Shown here in pieces: positions 6,748 to 15,037 of a stretch of 27,706 bases of DNA (position 1 is the first letter of the stretch; each line of letters begins with the position of its first letter). Where the stretch lies: NCBI GenBank assembly GCA_030040475.1, contig JASHTQ010000257.1:1-27706 (forward strand), read 5' to 3'. Position numbers and translations under genes: made by a program. This DNA is from Streptosporangiaceae bacterium (GTDB lineage Bacteria; Actinomycetota; Actinomycetes; Streptosporangiales; Streptosporangiaceae). The notes beneath the pieces were generated by a model. The model was not told where the DNA came from, ran no database searches, and saw only the letters and a program-made list of their open reading frames with translations.

Positions 6748-9700
6748 GCAGGAACCAGGCACACAGCCGGTCACGTCCCCGATAACCCAACTGACCTCGG
6801 CCCTGACAGAAAAGACCGCCGAGACCGTAGCTACGGTACGGGACCTAGAACGCAAGGCCACCGGCGACATCATCGCCGAGATCTCGAACCGAGGTGCCTT
6901 CGAAGAGCTCGAGCGCCTGATCCGCACGGTGAACGACACCCTTGCGGCCGCGCAAGAAGGTTTGCGTCATTTCACAGACCGCGCCGGACAGGAGCATCAA
7001 CTCTGGCGCGAAACCCGCCGATTCCGCGCGGAAGTCGTGGAGCACGCTCTCGCCGAACTTCGTAACCATGCCCGGCAGGACCCGGTGGCAGCGGCGACTG
7101 CATGGACCGTGCAGGTGGTCGAAGCTCTGGCCCGGCACGAGTATGAAGCCGCCATCCAGCTGATTGAGGGATACCCGGACGGGGACGCGACGGTTGTCCT
7201 CCTTCTCAAGAGCCTCTCAGGCGATATCAGGCTCTGGGCCGACGGTGACGCGCAAGCCGCGATCCGCCTCTGCGGCCGACTCGGCGAAGCGCTCACCCGG
7301 CTCAAGGAACTGCCCGCGCAGACGCAAGCCCAGCTGGTCATGCTGGCGGCGACGGTCAATCAGCAGGCCGGCCGGGCCGACGACGCTGTGCGCGTCCTGG
7401 ATGAGGCCCTTGAAACGCTTCCCGCGACGGCCGTGCTAAGAGCCGAGCGATCCGGACTGAGCCTGGTCTGCGGCCAGCACGACGACGCCACCAGGCGCGC
7501 CCGGCTTGCCGTGGAGTGCGCCCCGGGCAGCGCCGACGGGTACTTCCATCTCGGCGCGTGCAGCGAGCGAGACGGCGACCTGGCCGAGGCAGCCGAATTG
7601 TACGAGGAAGGCTGCACGCACGGCACCCTGCTGACCCTGACCCGGCTCGGTACGGGCGCGACGTTTCTGCGAGTCACCGGGCTGCTCCATTTCATCCGGG
7701 CTCGCAGGCTGGCCGAGCTTGGCCACCCGCAGGAGGCGCTGGATGCCGCCGACGACGCGCTACGCGAAGGCGTCGTCGGCGACGTGCTGTACTCGAACGC
7801 GCCCGTGCATGAACTTCGAGCAGCGATTCTCGGCGGTACCGGACGTCAGGCAGAAGCACTGGCCGCAGCTCTCAAGGCGGGCCAGCAGCATCTCAGGAAC
7901 GGCGACGCCGCGCGTTCCCTGCCTCTACTGCAAAAGGCCTGGAGAGCAGAACCGCCCATCCCCGAAGCAGGGTGGTACTACGCCGACGCGCTTCGGGCCG
8001 AAAGCTGGCCGCCTGGTTCGCCCGGCCCTGATGTCGATCTCGTCGAACGTGCGATGCGGGTATGGGTCGACCGTGCCGAGCGCTTTGGGCCGCCGGAAGC
8101 CGACGAGGCGTGGGCCTATGGCGTCCGCGCCCAGCTCTCCGAACTCGCGGCTCAGGCCGCGGACGGTCCGCTCGGCACCGCCGCCTGGGAGGCTTTGGCC
8201 TATACCGAGAAGGCCCTTGTGCTCAATCAGGCCGACGCGCGTCTGTGGGGATGGCACTCGCGCTTCCTCAGCCGCCTGTCCATGAACAGCACGGCCATGG
8301 AGTCTGCCGACTGCGGGTTCGCGCTTGACCCCGATAACCAGACGGTCTTGCGGCTGCGGCTGCGGCTGCTGGCCAACGCCGGGCGGTACGCAGACGCAGA
8401 GGAGACACTGAACCGCCTCCCCAGCAGGGATACCGAGCCATATCTCGTGGCTGTCCGTGCCTGGCTCCTCTACCACCGTGCTCGGTACGAGGAGGCCGTG
8501 CAGACGTTCGAGTTGCCGCTGGCCGAGGGTTACGACCCGGGATGGTGTCTCGAGCACCGGGCCAGCTGCTTCGTGCGGCTGGGCAAGCCAGCCGCCGCAC
8601 GTGCCGATCTGCAGCGCCTGCTCGAGGTTGAGATTCACCAAGGTCCGGTCAGCATGCTGCGACGCGCGGCGGCGCTCACCGAACTGGGTCGGCTCGACGA
8701 GGCGGCCCGGGAACTTGACCAGATCAAGGTCGATGACCGGATAGACGTCGTGGACCTCACGGCTGTATGGGTCGCGATGTACCTGGCGCGCGGCGACTTG
8801 GCTGCCGCCAGAGTGGCCGGCGAACGGTACATCCGTGACGCCGCGAGCGTCAGCGACGTGCAGGATACGCTCGGCAACTGGAGGGAATACCTTTATCTGC
8901 TTGCCGATCAGGGCACCGACGTTACCGACGCCACTCGGGTGGTCGACGAGCTAGCCGAGTGGCGTGAGGTGAACAAGCAACCGCCGTCAGGCCCCGATGC
9001 CGACCGCGAGATCGAGCGCGCCGGCCAGGAGCATGCCCAGGAGTCGCCGGGAAGCAATCCCAGGATCGCGCTGGCCGCCATGACCGCGCGGCGGTTGCTC
9101 ACCGATGATGGTGACCTCGAGCGCGCCGAGGCGATCCTGCGCGCGCTCGTGGGCACGCCCTTTGACCCGGAAGCCGGCATCGCCGTCACGGCGGTGCTGC
9201 AGCAGCGCCTGAACCTCGCCGTGTCGCGCGGCGACGAGATCCGTGCCCGACAGATCTACCAGGAGCTTGCTGATCGTGGCGCGGCACCGGCCGCAACCGT
9301 GGAGGTGGTGATCGCGGACGCTCTTGCCGCGGCGGGGCAGTACCGTCAAGCGATCAGCGCTCTAGCCGCAGCGCGGATCCGCTTGCTCGATGAAGGCCGC
9401 CCGGTCCTGCGCGTGGACGCACGGATCGGAGAGTATGCGCTGCGGGTCGGTGACGCCGAAATGTCGCTCGCTGCGTTCGGCCGTGCCCTGGAAAACGCTC
9501 GCGCGCCCGACGATTGGCTCGCCCAGGCGCAGATCCGGGCGCGAATGGCGACGGCACTTGCCCTACGCGGAGATCGCGACTCTGTGACCGAGCAACTTAC
9601 CCTGGCCCTCCGAGCGCTGCACGCTGGAGGAGCAGTGGCACCATCCTCGACGTTGGGGCATGAGCTCACTGCCGTCGCGAAGGCCGTCGACGCTTCGTCG

Positions 9701-9985
9701 GCTCTCGGCCTGATCTCCGAGTCCCTGCGCCGCGCGGTCGACCAGGTCGATCCGGCTGACCAGGCCGGCCGCGAGTTGCTCGACGCAATCATGACCGCGG
9801 CTCCTCCCGGACCCGCTGCGAGGCCACAACGCGGCGAACGGGAAAGCTTATGTGCATCGCCGTCGTCCCGGTCTCCAGGCTCACCCGTCGGAAGCCCCTG
9901 GCGCGGGCTACCTCCAGCAGATGGGTCAGCATGGCCCGCCCGATCCCGCGGCCCCGAGCCGCCTGGCCGGTATGCATCGACTTGA
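6740..9985 (+). CDS. Large TPR-repeat protein, partner of the trypsin-CHAT protease
   Basis: 1081 residues. After an alpha-helical, possibly coiled-coil N-terminus (1-105), most of the chain up to about residue 1020 is a tandem helical-repeat solenoid. Repeats typical of TPRs include VNQQAGRADDAVRVLDEAL, GYFHLGACSERDGDLAEAAELY, RRLAELGHPQEALDAADDAL, LLYHRARYEEAVQTFE and ALTELGRLDEAARELDQ. GTG 6740 has AAGGAG five bases upstream and overlaps the protease stop. No enzymatic motif or membrane segment is visible. In other systems TPR scaffolds bind and control CHAT proteases, so a sensing or gating role is likely by analogy. The last ~60 residues (from about 9800) are low-complexity Pro/Arg/Ser sequence read across the truncated GNAT gene on the other strand, so the native C-terminus may be lost. 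Confidence 0.8.
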   Translation: MAEQEPGTQPVTSPITQLTSALTEKTAETVATVRDLERKATGDIIAEISNRGAFEELERLIRTVNDTLAAAQEGLRHFTDRAGQEHQLWRETRRFRAEVVEHALAELRNHARQDPVAAATAWTVQVVEALARHEYEAAIQLIEGYPDGDATVVLLLKSLSGDIRLWADGDAQAAIRLCGRLGEALTRLKELPAQTQAQLVMLAATVNQQAGRADDAVRVLDEALETLPATAVLRAERSGLSLVCGQHDDATRRARLAVECAPGSADGYFHLGACSERDGDLAEAAELYEEGCTHGTLLTLTRLGTGATFLRVTGLLHFIRARRLAELGHPQEALDAADDALREGVVGDVLYSNAPVHELRAAILGGTGRQAEALAAALKAGQQHLRNGDAARSLPLLQKAWRAEPPIPEAGWYYADALRAESWPPGSPGPDVDLVERAMRVWVDRAERFGPPEADEAWAYGVRAQLSELAAQAADGPLGTAAWEALAYTEKALVLNQADARLWGWHSRFLSRLSMNSTAMESADCGFALDPDNQTVLRLRLRLLANAGRYADAEETLNRLPSRDTEPYLVAVRAWLLYHRARYEEAVQTFELPLAEGYDPGWCLEHRASCFVRLGKPAAARADLQRLLEVEIHQGPVSMLRRAAALTELGRLDEAARELDQIKVDDRIDVVDLTAVWVAMYLARGDLAAARVAGERYIRDAASVSDVQDTLGNWREYLYLLADQGTDVTDATRVVDELAEWREVNKQPPSGPDADREIERAGQEHAQESPGSNPRIALAAMTARRLLTDDGDLERAEAILRALVGTPFDPEAGIAVTAVLQQRLNLAVSRGDEIRARQIYQELADRGAAPAATVEVVIADALAAAGQYRQAISALAAARIRLLDEGRPVLRVDARIGEYALRVGDAEMSLAAFGRALENARAPDDWLAQAQIRARMATALALRGDRDSVTEQLTLALRALHAGGAVAPSSTLGHELTAVAKAVDASSALGLISESLRRAVDQVDPADQAGRELLDAIMTAAPPGPAARPQRGERESLCASPSSRSPGSPVGSPWRGLPPADGSAWPARSRGPEPPGRYAST

Positions 9986-10214
9986 TCTCGGCATGGTCCG
10001 GGCTGAGGCGCCTGATCGCCCCGATGCCGAGCAGGGTGCCGCGCGCCCTGAAGCTGAACAAGGTGATCGCCGGATCGAGCAGCCCCTCCAGGTCCAGCGC
10101 GAAGCTGTGCTCCGGCGGGGTTTGCCCGAGAGCGAACTCCAGGTGCCGTTCAAGCAGCGCCCGGACATCAGGCCTGCGCGGGTCCTCTACGGCAATCTGC
10201 TCGTCAGCCACCAT
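9789..10214 (-). pseudogene. GNAT N-acetyltransferase, 3' end lost
   Basis: From ATG 10214 the frame encodes a good GNAT domain. HAEIKSMHT and ARGRGIGRAMLTHLLEVARARG form the acetyl-CoA-binding core (Q/RxxGxG/A type), then RRVSLETGT. In this acetyltransferase group the sequence should continue with a segment such as FAPARALY...GF and end in a VFM-like strand. Instead, about 24 unrelated residues follow TGT and run to a stop at 9789. Resemblance to the family stops near 9860, where the frame enters antisense TPR-gene sequence. The domain lacks its last strand and helix, so activity is doubtful. Substrate unknown. It lies 66 bases downstream of the HD remnant on the same strand, suggesting a former operon. 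Confidence 0.7.
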
Positions 10215-10280
10215 GAAGGCACCGTACGTGACCTGCATTTCAGCGCTGTTAACCGCGTATGTCCGGCAGCCAGGGCCTGG

Positions 10281-10538
10281 CTATCGGAAGGCCGGCTTGC
10301 GGGAGAAGACCTCCCGGACCGCCGGGGCAAAGTGCTCCAGGGGCAGCCAGTCGCATTGACGTCGTCCCCGGTCTGGGCGCCGTAGTAGGGCATCTGGAAA
10401 CACCGGATGATGGGAGACGATCCAGCACAGCTGTTCGGAGACGAACGGGCGCAGCACCGCTGCGGCGTAGCTGCCGTGCAAGTACGGGGCCAGGCCGTCG
10501 CCGATGTCGTGGATCAGCGCAGCGGTGGCAATCCATAC
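10281..10538 (-). pseudogene. HD-domain phosphohydrolase remnant, 5' end lost
   Basis: Reading leftward from about 10538, the frame gives WIATAALIHDIGDGLAP, then AAAVLRPFVSEQLCWIVSHH, and ends with LPLEHFAPAVREVFSRKPAF before the stop at 10281. The HD pair in IHDIGD and the closing LEHFxPxVREVF block resemble an HD-domain hydrolase family. The first part, including the N-terminal metal His region, is absent, and the part between the two blocks (DALLRRPDRGRRQCDW) is shorter than expected. No start codon with a ribosome site is present. Upstream sequence belongs to another gene whose last residues read out of frame through this remnant. Probably dead. Confidence 0.65.
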
Positions 10539-11122
10539 AGGCTGCCTATGTCCAGCTGCTGCGCATCGGCGAGTACCGAGTCCTGCTGTTTCTGTGCTTT
10601 CTCCGCGGTTTGCTTCGCCAGTTCTGACGCCAGACCGCCCAGCTGCCGCACGCCGATGATATCGATGAGGACGCGGCTCGCGGAGAAAATCGCGATGCCC
10701 TGGATCCGCCGGTCTCCCAGCCCGGGCGGGGAAAGAGCGGCGCCGATCCTGGCCGCGTCAAATGGGTCCGCTGGATGTGCGGTAAGCTTATCGCGTTCTT
10801 CGATAATCCATTCATGGAATTTCATCACTGCACCGTGCAGAGGCAGGCTCCGCACATCTTCAGTCACCAGACCAAGACGCCCGCCCTCGCCGAAACACCG
10901 AGCGTAGGCAACCAGAGCGGACGACCAGAGTGCCTGCGGCACAACCCCATCCCGGTCATCCTCGGGTCGGCCCAACTCAGTGATCAGGCGCTTACAGCAA
11001 TCCATGACAAATTGAAGATCGTGGATGATCGACGCCTGATCGGCGAGAATCCGCGCTGACGGAATATCAAGAGCGACAGTCAGCCCGGGTACCCGCTGCG
11101 ATGTTTCGTCCGTCCCGGCCAC
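10514..11122 (-). CDS. Unrecognised helical protein with an RDKLTAH motif
   Basis: About 202 residues from GTG 11122, which has GAGGAG just upstream at very short spacing; GTG 11182 would add 20 residues that look non-coding. I do not recognise the family. The chain is mostly helical: ASIIHDLQFVMDCCKRLITELGR, ALWSSALVAYARCFG, AVMKFHEWIIEERDKLTAHP, then a hydrophobic strand-like IAIFSASRVLIDIIG and a charged Ala/Gln-rich helix (ASELAKQTAEKAQKQQD). RDKLTAH has the Arg-x5-His spacing of HEPN nuclease motifs, but one motif is weak evidence. The final residues (LYGLPPLR) are read across the HD remnant, so the natural C-terminus may be altered. The gene could be an accessory or defence gene. Confidence 0.55.
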   Translation of the reverse strand: MAGTDETSQRVPGLTVALDIPSARILADQASIIHDLQFVMDCCKRLITELGRPEDDRDGVVPQALWSSALVAYARCFGEGGRLGLVTEDVRSLPLHGAVMKFHEWIIEERDKLTAHPADPFDAARIGAALSPPGLGDRRIQGIAIFSASRVLIDIIGVRQLGGLASELAKQTAEKAQKQQDSVLADAQQLDIGSLYGLPPLR

Positions 11123-11259
11123 AACTCCTCGTTCCCGGCTTCCGGTCCACGGCTTCGTGCCTCGATCCTTGCATCTCTGCACCTCGATCTCGTCTCATAT
11201 CGTGACAAGCCGTTGCGGTATGCCTGCCTCAGAGGCGCGAGCGGGGACGGCCGGGCCGG

Positions 11260-12459
11260 TCAGGCGGGCTGGCTCGGTTCGGGGTGGGACATCGTGCCGG
11301 CCTGCGGTGAGCCGGCGCACAGCGCGGCGGTGCCGCACCGGGCGGATTCGGGGCGGATGGGGACCCCGTTGGCGCGCAGCACATTGCGAACCTCGAGGAT
11401 CAGCGGGAAGACCTCGTGGTTCCAGTCCTCGTCTTGCTCGTCCCAGGCCCGTTGCTCGGCCTCGACGGCCATCCGGTCCTCGGCAAACACGCGCTCTGTG
11501 AAGCGCCGGATGAAAGGCCAGGCCAGCTCGAGGCCCCCCGGGATCGGCGGCTTCTTGATCATGAGCAGCCCGTAGAGGTGATTGGTGCGCTGCTCGGCGT
11601 CCTCCGGCACGTAGGCGACCCAGATGGAGAACGCCGGGAGTTCGGCGTGCTCGGGGACCTGCTGGAGGGTTTGGTAAGGGTAGCCGGTGCGGATGGTGAT
11701 GAAGCCGAGGGATTCGCCGCCGCGGCCCCGGGCGAGCAGGCCCGCGGCACGGTTCCTCTTCCCGCCGGCATGGGTGAACAGGTAGCTGGCCTGCACCGAT
11801 TGCGGATCAGTGTGGTAGCCGAGGAGCTTGGGCTGGATCTTGCCGATGACGCCGCGGTGCAGGAACTGGTGGTTCATGTCGAGAAGGTTCTCGTGCATGA
11901 ACGAGTAATGGCAGTGCACGGTGCGGGAAAACATCATGGTCTTGTGCTCACCGGAGTCGAATTCCGGCAGCTGCGGAAATGCCGTCGTGATGGCCTTCTG
12001 CGGATCGCCGGGAAACACGAAGACCAGGCCATAAGCTTCACGAACCGGGTAAGCGCGGACACCGCGCGGCGGCCGACCGACGCCCTTGGGCAGATACGGT
12101 ATCTGCGAAATACGGCCGTTCCCGCGATACTCCCAGGCGTGATAGCAGCAGCGCAGGGCCTCGCCTTCCACGACGCCCATGCTCAGCGGCACCTGGCGGT
12201 GGGCACACCGGTCCTCCAGCGCGTAGACCGTGCCGCTGTCGCCGCGGTACAAGGCGATCCGCTCGCCCGCGAAGGTAGTCGCGAATGTCTTCCTCTTTCG
12301 CACGCTGCTCGATACGGCGACCGGGTACCAGAAATCCGGACTGATGCCGACGCGCCGAAGGTCGGCATTGTCTCCCGAACGGGGGTCATGCACGAGGTGC
12401 CGACAGCCCGCCGATCCGCCCTCGATTGTCTCATGCCTTGCGGAAAGTGGCTCGGTCAT
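11260..12459 (-). CDS. Rieske non-heme iron oxygenase, alpha-subunit type
   Basis: 399 residues. The Rieske [2Fe-2S] domain has Cys85-x-His87 in RCAHR and Cys104-x2-His107 in CCYHAWEY, with normal spacing. The catalytic-domain iron site is visible in ENLLDMNHQFLH, with two His separated by four residues after an acidic helix. The arrangement resembles single-subunit oxygenases of the LigX/vanillate/pheophorbide-oxygenase type more than two-subunit dioxygenases. These take electrons from a separate reductase to hydroxylate or demethylate their substrate. No reductase gene is nearby. ATG 12459 is well supported by GGGAGA six bases upstream. Substrate unknown. The tail after residue 370 (AALCAGSPQAGTMS) looks disordered. 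Confidence 0.85.
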   Translation of the reverse strand: MTEPLSARHETIEGGSAGCRHLVHDPRSGDNADLRRVGISPDFWYPVAVSSSVRKRKTFATTFAGERIALYRGDSGTVYALEDRCAHRQVPLSMGVVEGEALRCCYHAWEYRGNGRISQIPYLPKGVGRPPRGVRAYPVREAYGLVFVFPGDPQKAITTAFPQLPEFDSGEHKTMMFSRTVHCHYSFMHENLLDMNHQFLHRGVIGKIQPKLLGYHTDPQSVQASYLFTHAGGKRNRAAGLLARGRGGESLGFITIRTGYPYQTLQQVPEHAELPAFSIWVAYVPEDAEQRTNHLYGLLMIKKPPIPGGLELAWPFIRRFTERVFAEDRMAVEAEQRAWDEQDEDWNHEVFPLILEVRNVLRANGVPIRPESARCGTAALCAGSPQAGTMSHPEPSQPA

Positions 12460-12584
12460 GTATTTCTCCCTCGCGCGCCCCTCGGGTACCAGCAGCCATA
12501 TGGACGGAGGAGCCCGCCGGCCCGCTGATACAAGGCGCCGGAAACCGGCTCACCCGCCGCTTCTGACCTGCGGGCGTGACTGCG

Positions 12585-13322
12585 TCAGCTAGTGCTGTGC
12601 GTCGATTCCCGGACAGCGGTGACGGCTTCAGGTCGCCACCCGCCGTCCTCGTGCGGGACGAGCAGCGGAGTGCTCATGGCCGACCGGACCACGGTCGGCC
12701 AGCGGCTGTCGATCCGGCCGAGGACCGCCCGCCACGCCTGCGTCTGCGTCATGGCCACGCCGATCGCGGCCGGCGGCCGCCCAGCCTTAACCAGCAGCCG
12801 GAGCACGGCCGACAGCGAGGTTCCCGTGCTCAGCACGTCGTCGACGAGCAGGATGCGGCGGTCGGCGAGCAGGGCGAGCGACCTGGGATCGAGGTAGACC
12901 CGCTTGCCCTGCTGCGGGCTGGTTATCGAGGACAGCGGCTCGGAAAGGGCCTCGTCGTACCAGAACTTGCGCGACATGCTGAGCGCGACCATGCGGGGAT
13001 GCCCCAGCCGGCGTGCCACGCCCTCTGCGAGCGGGAGGCCGAGGGTGGGGACTCCGACCACGACTTCGGCGCCAAGCTGCGCCACCTGGGAGGTCAGCAC
13101 GTCGGCGATCGCGTCCAGCACGCGGAAGCTGGCCTGATTGGTGATCAGCGACGCGACCGCCCGCTTGCCGTCTCCCGGCAGGACCCGTATGGGCAGGAGC
13201 AGGTGGCGGCCGTCGGCCAGTCGGGCCGGGTAGCCGCCCTGATAGCTGGGCGCGGTGAGGACGGGGTCATCAGCCCGCAGGAAGTCCTGCCAGAAATCAT
13301 GCGAGGACGCGGCAGCGGGCAT
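12585..13322 (-). CDS. Phosphoribosyltransferase family protein
   Basis: 245 residues, type I phosphoribosyltransferase fold. The PRPP-binding signature ILLVDDVLSTGTSLSAVL is intact, with the two Asp and the Thr-Gly-Thr loop. An upstream VVVGVPTLGLPLAEGVA block is the usual PPi-loop region, and SMSRKFWYDEAL with SEPLSSITSPQQGKRVYLD forms the flexible hood. Compared with adenine or hypoxanthine enzymes, the N-terminal extension (FWQDFLRADDPV...) is specific. I cannot assign the base. ATG 13322 has no obvious ribosome site; the frame stays open upstream. The gene lies 125 bases downstream of the Rieske gene start region on the same strand, but it is not clearly in an operon with it. Confidence 0.8.
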   Translation of the reverse strand: MPAAASSHDFWQDFLRADDPVLTAPSYQGGYPARLADGRHLLLPIRVLPGDGKRAVASLITNQASFRVLDAIADVLTSQVAQLGAEVVVGVPTLGLPLAEGVARRLGHPRMVALSMSRKFWYDEALSEPLSSITSPQQGKRVYLDPRSLALLADRRILLVDDVLSTGTSLSAVLRLLVKAGRPPAAIGVAMTQTQAWRAVLGRIDSRWPTVVRSAMSTPLLVPHEDGGWRPEAVTAVRESTHSTS

Positions 13323-13502
13323 CAGGGATGGGCACCACCATTCGACGGGAACGAGCTGGCGAAACTGGTACCGGGACGTACCCGGAAGAGCGCGGCCATG
13401 ACGGCATCCGGGGTCCAGGCGCCCGGAGGGGTGCGCCGGTCCAGCCAGGATAACCTGTGCGCCGCGCTGACGCCGCCGGAGCCACGGCGCGGAAGACGGT
13501 GA

Positions 13503-13718
13503 GCACGCTCACCGGCGGCCGGCGACGCAGTGGGAGGGGACAAGCGCGGCCGGCAAAGCGCGGCGTTGCTCGTGGCCGGCGGCGAGGGCGGGTATCTCGA
13601 TGGGGACGACATGATCGTGGACCTGCGTGTCGATGACCACCGGACGCCGATTCCCGAGCTAGCCCGCCTGCTGGACCTCCACGACATGCTGTTCGGCAAG
13701 TCGGCCAGGAAGACCTGA
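13503..13718 (+). pseudogene. DUF1028 family C-terminal remnant
   Basis: The stretch reading [20 protein letters not shown], then [29 protein letters not shown], is the conserved C-terminal half of DUF1028 proteins, which have an Ntn-hydrolase-like fold and uncertain function. An in-frame stop lies immediately before it (13500-13502), and no N-terminal half is found in any frame upstream. After FGK the expected acidic tail appears only in another frame (EDLTDLTG), so a small frameshift is also likely. The fragment has about 71 codons against more than 200 in intact members. A GTG at 13530 could start a short peptide but has no functional plausibility. Confidence 0.7.
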
Positions 13719-13808
13719 CGGATCTGACCGGAACACCGCCGTCGGACTGCTCGCCGCGTTGATACGGGCAGGCCGGGGTATGGTCGGAGGCAGAGATGCA
13801 GGACGCTG

Positions 13809-15035
13809 GTGGCGGTGATGGCGGTGCCGGACACCCTGAGTCAGGGCGGAGAGCGTGAGCCCGGCCCGTGGCCGCGTCGGGTGGCGGCAGCCGCCGTGCT
13901 CGTTCTGGTGGCCGTGGTGCTTGTGCAGTACCTGCCACGGTCACGGCATCTGCCGACGCGACCAGCCCGGGCCGTTGCCACCGCGACTCCGCAGGTGACG
14001 GCTTCGGGCGTGGCGGCGTTGCCGGCGGTACCCGACGGAATCGCGGGGCCCGCCTTGTCCTGGCCGGCCGGTCTTCGGCTGCCAACTGCCGGTCGGCAGC
14101 CTGCGTGGTTGTGGCCCGGCACCGGCCAGATGGAGCCGATCGGCGGGCTGCCAGCACAGCAGGCCGGCTATGAGTTCATTCGCGCCTCAGGCGGCTGGGC
14201 GATTCTGGCTGATCCTGGTGCCCGGGCCGATTGCGGCACGTGCGCAGGGCCGCGGCTTGCCGTGTACTTCCTTGCCGACGGAGCACCGTCGGCCACGAAG
14301 GTGGGGATGGCGGACGCGGTCGCGCCGGCGGGCGCTGGCGAGCTGTGGCTGACCAGCTACCGGCAGGGCGCAGATCCGCGCACTGCCGCGGGCACGGCGC
14401 GGGAGGTCAGCATCGCCGGAACGCCGCTCGGCCCGCAGCTCAGCCTTCCGGCCGGGTACCAGATCGAGGAGGGGACCGACCGCGGCCTGCTGCTTGCACC
14501 GGTGGCCCCGCAGCCGGGAACCATGGGCGACCAGCTGTGGGATCCAGCCACCCGGCAGGCCAGCCGCACCTTTGCTGACGTGATCGCGGCGAGCACGACC
14601 CACATCGCATGGACGCCGCCGTGTACCGCGCGGTGCAGTGTCGAGGTGGTGAACCTGGCCACCGGGCGCCAGGTGGCAGCCGAGTTGCCTGCAGGCAGGT
14701 CGGCAGCCAACGCGGCCTTCAGCCCCGACGGCCGCTTCCTGGCGGTCGAGACGAGCTTCAGCAACGAGGCAGAGGACGGCGGACAGGCGGTGCAACTGGA
14801 ACTCGCGTCCACGGCCAGCGGCCGCCTGACGGCCGTACCGGGGACCTGGCTCAGCAGCGATGCCCTGGTCAGCTTCGGCTGGCCCGCTGCCAGCGACAGC
14901 CTGGTTGCCGAGCTGAGCTTCACCACCAAGGTGCAGCTGATATCGTGGCGCCCCGGCGCGGACCGGCTGGCCATCGCCGCGCTCAGGCCACGGCAGGCTC
15001 CCGCCTCCCCGATCATCGGACAGTACGCCCCGTAG
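13809..15035 (+). CDS. Membrane-anchored propeller-like protein of unknown function
   Basis: About 408 residues. A single N-terminal membrane segment (RRVAAAAVLVLVAVVLVQYL, about 24-43) with positive residues before it suggests a signal anchor with the bulk outside the cell. The rest is beta-rich. AFSPDGRFLAVET and VEVVNLATGRQVAAELPAG are typical WD40/TolB-like blade sequences, and LWDPATRQASRTF is another blade. Two Cys pairs (ADCGTCAG and PPCTARCSV) could form disulfides. Function unknown; a sensor or binding role is only a guess. The start is unclear: GTG 13809 has no close ribosome site, whereas GGAGG at 13786-13790 serves an out-of-frame ATG at 13796. Confidence 0.65.
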   Translation: MAVMAVPDTLSQGGEREPGPWPRRVAAAAVLVLVAVVLVQYLPRSRHLPTRPARAVATATPQVTASGVAALPAVPDGIAGPALSWPAGLRLPTAGRQPAWLWPGTGQMEPIGGLPAQQAGYEFIRASGGWAILADPGARADCGTCAGPRLAVYFLADGAPSATKVGMADAVAPAGAGELWLTSYRQGADPRTAAGTAREVSIAGTPLGPQLSLPAGYQIEEGTDRGLLLAPVAPQPGTMGDQLWDPATRQASRTFADVIAASTTHIAWTPPCTARCSVEVVNLATGRQVAAELPAGRSAANAAFSPDGRFLAVETSFSNEAEDGGQAVQLELASTASGRLTAVPGTWLSSDALVSFGWPAASDSLVAELSFTTKVQLISWRPGADRLAIAALRPRQAPASPIIGQYAP

Positions 15036-15037
15036 CA

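Noticed and set aside
11416..12528. Long plus-strand frame opposite the Rieske gene
   Set aside because: It mirrors the GC-rich codon pattern of the Rieske gene and has no domain of its own.
13297..14157. Minus-strand frame of 286 codons spanning the DUF1028 remnant and the propeller gene start
   Set aside because: Low-complexity Pro/Arg sequence with no motif; the real signals are on the plus strand or in the phosphoribosyltransferase.
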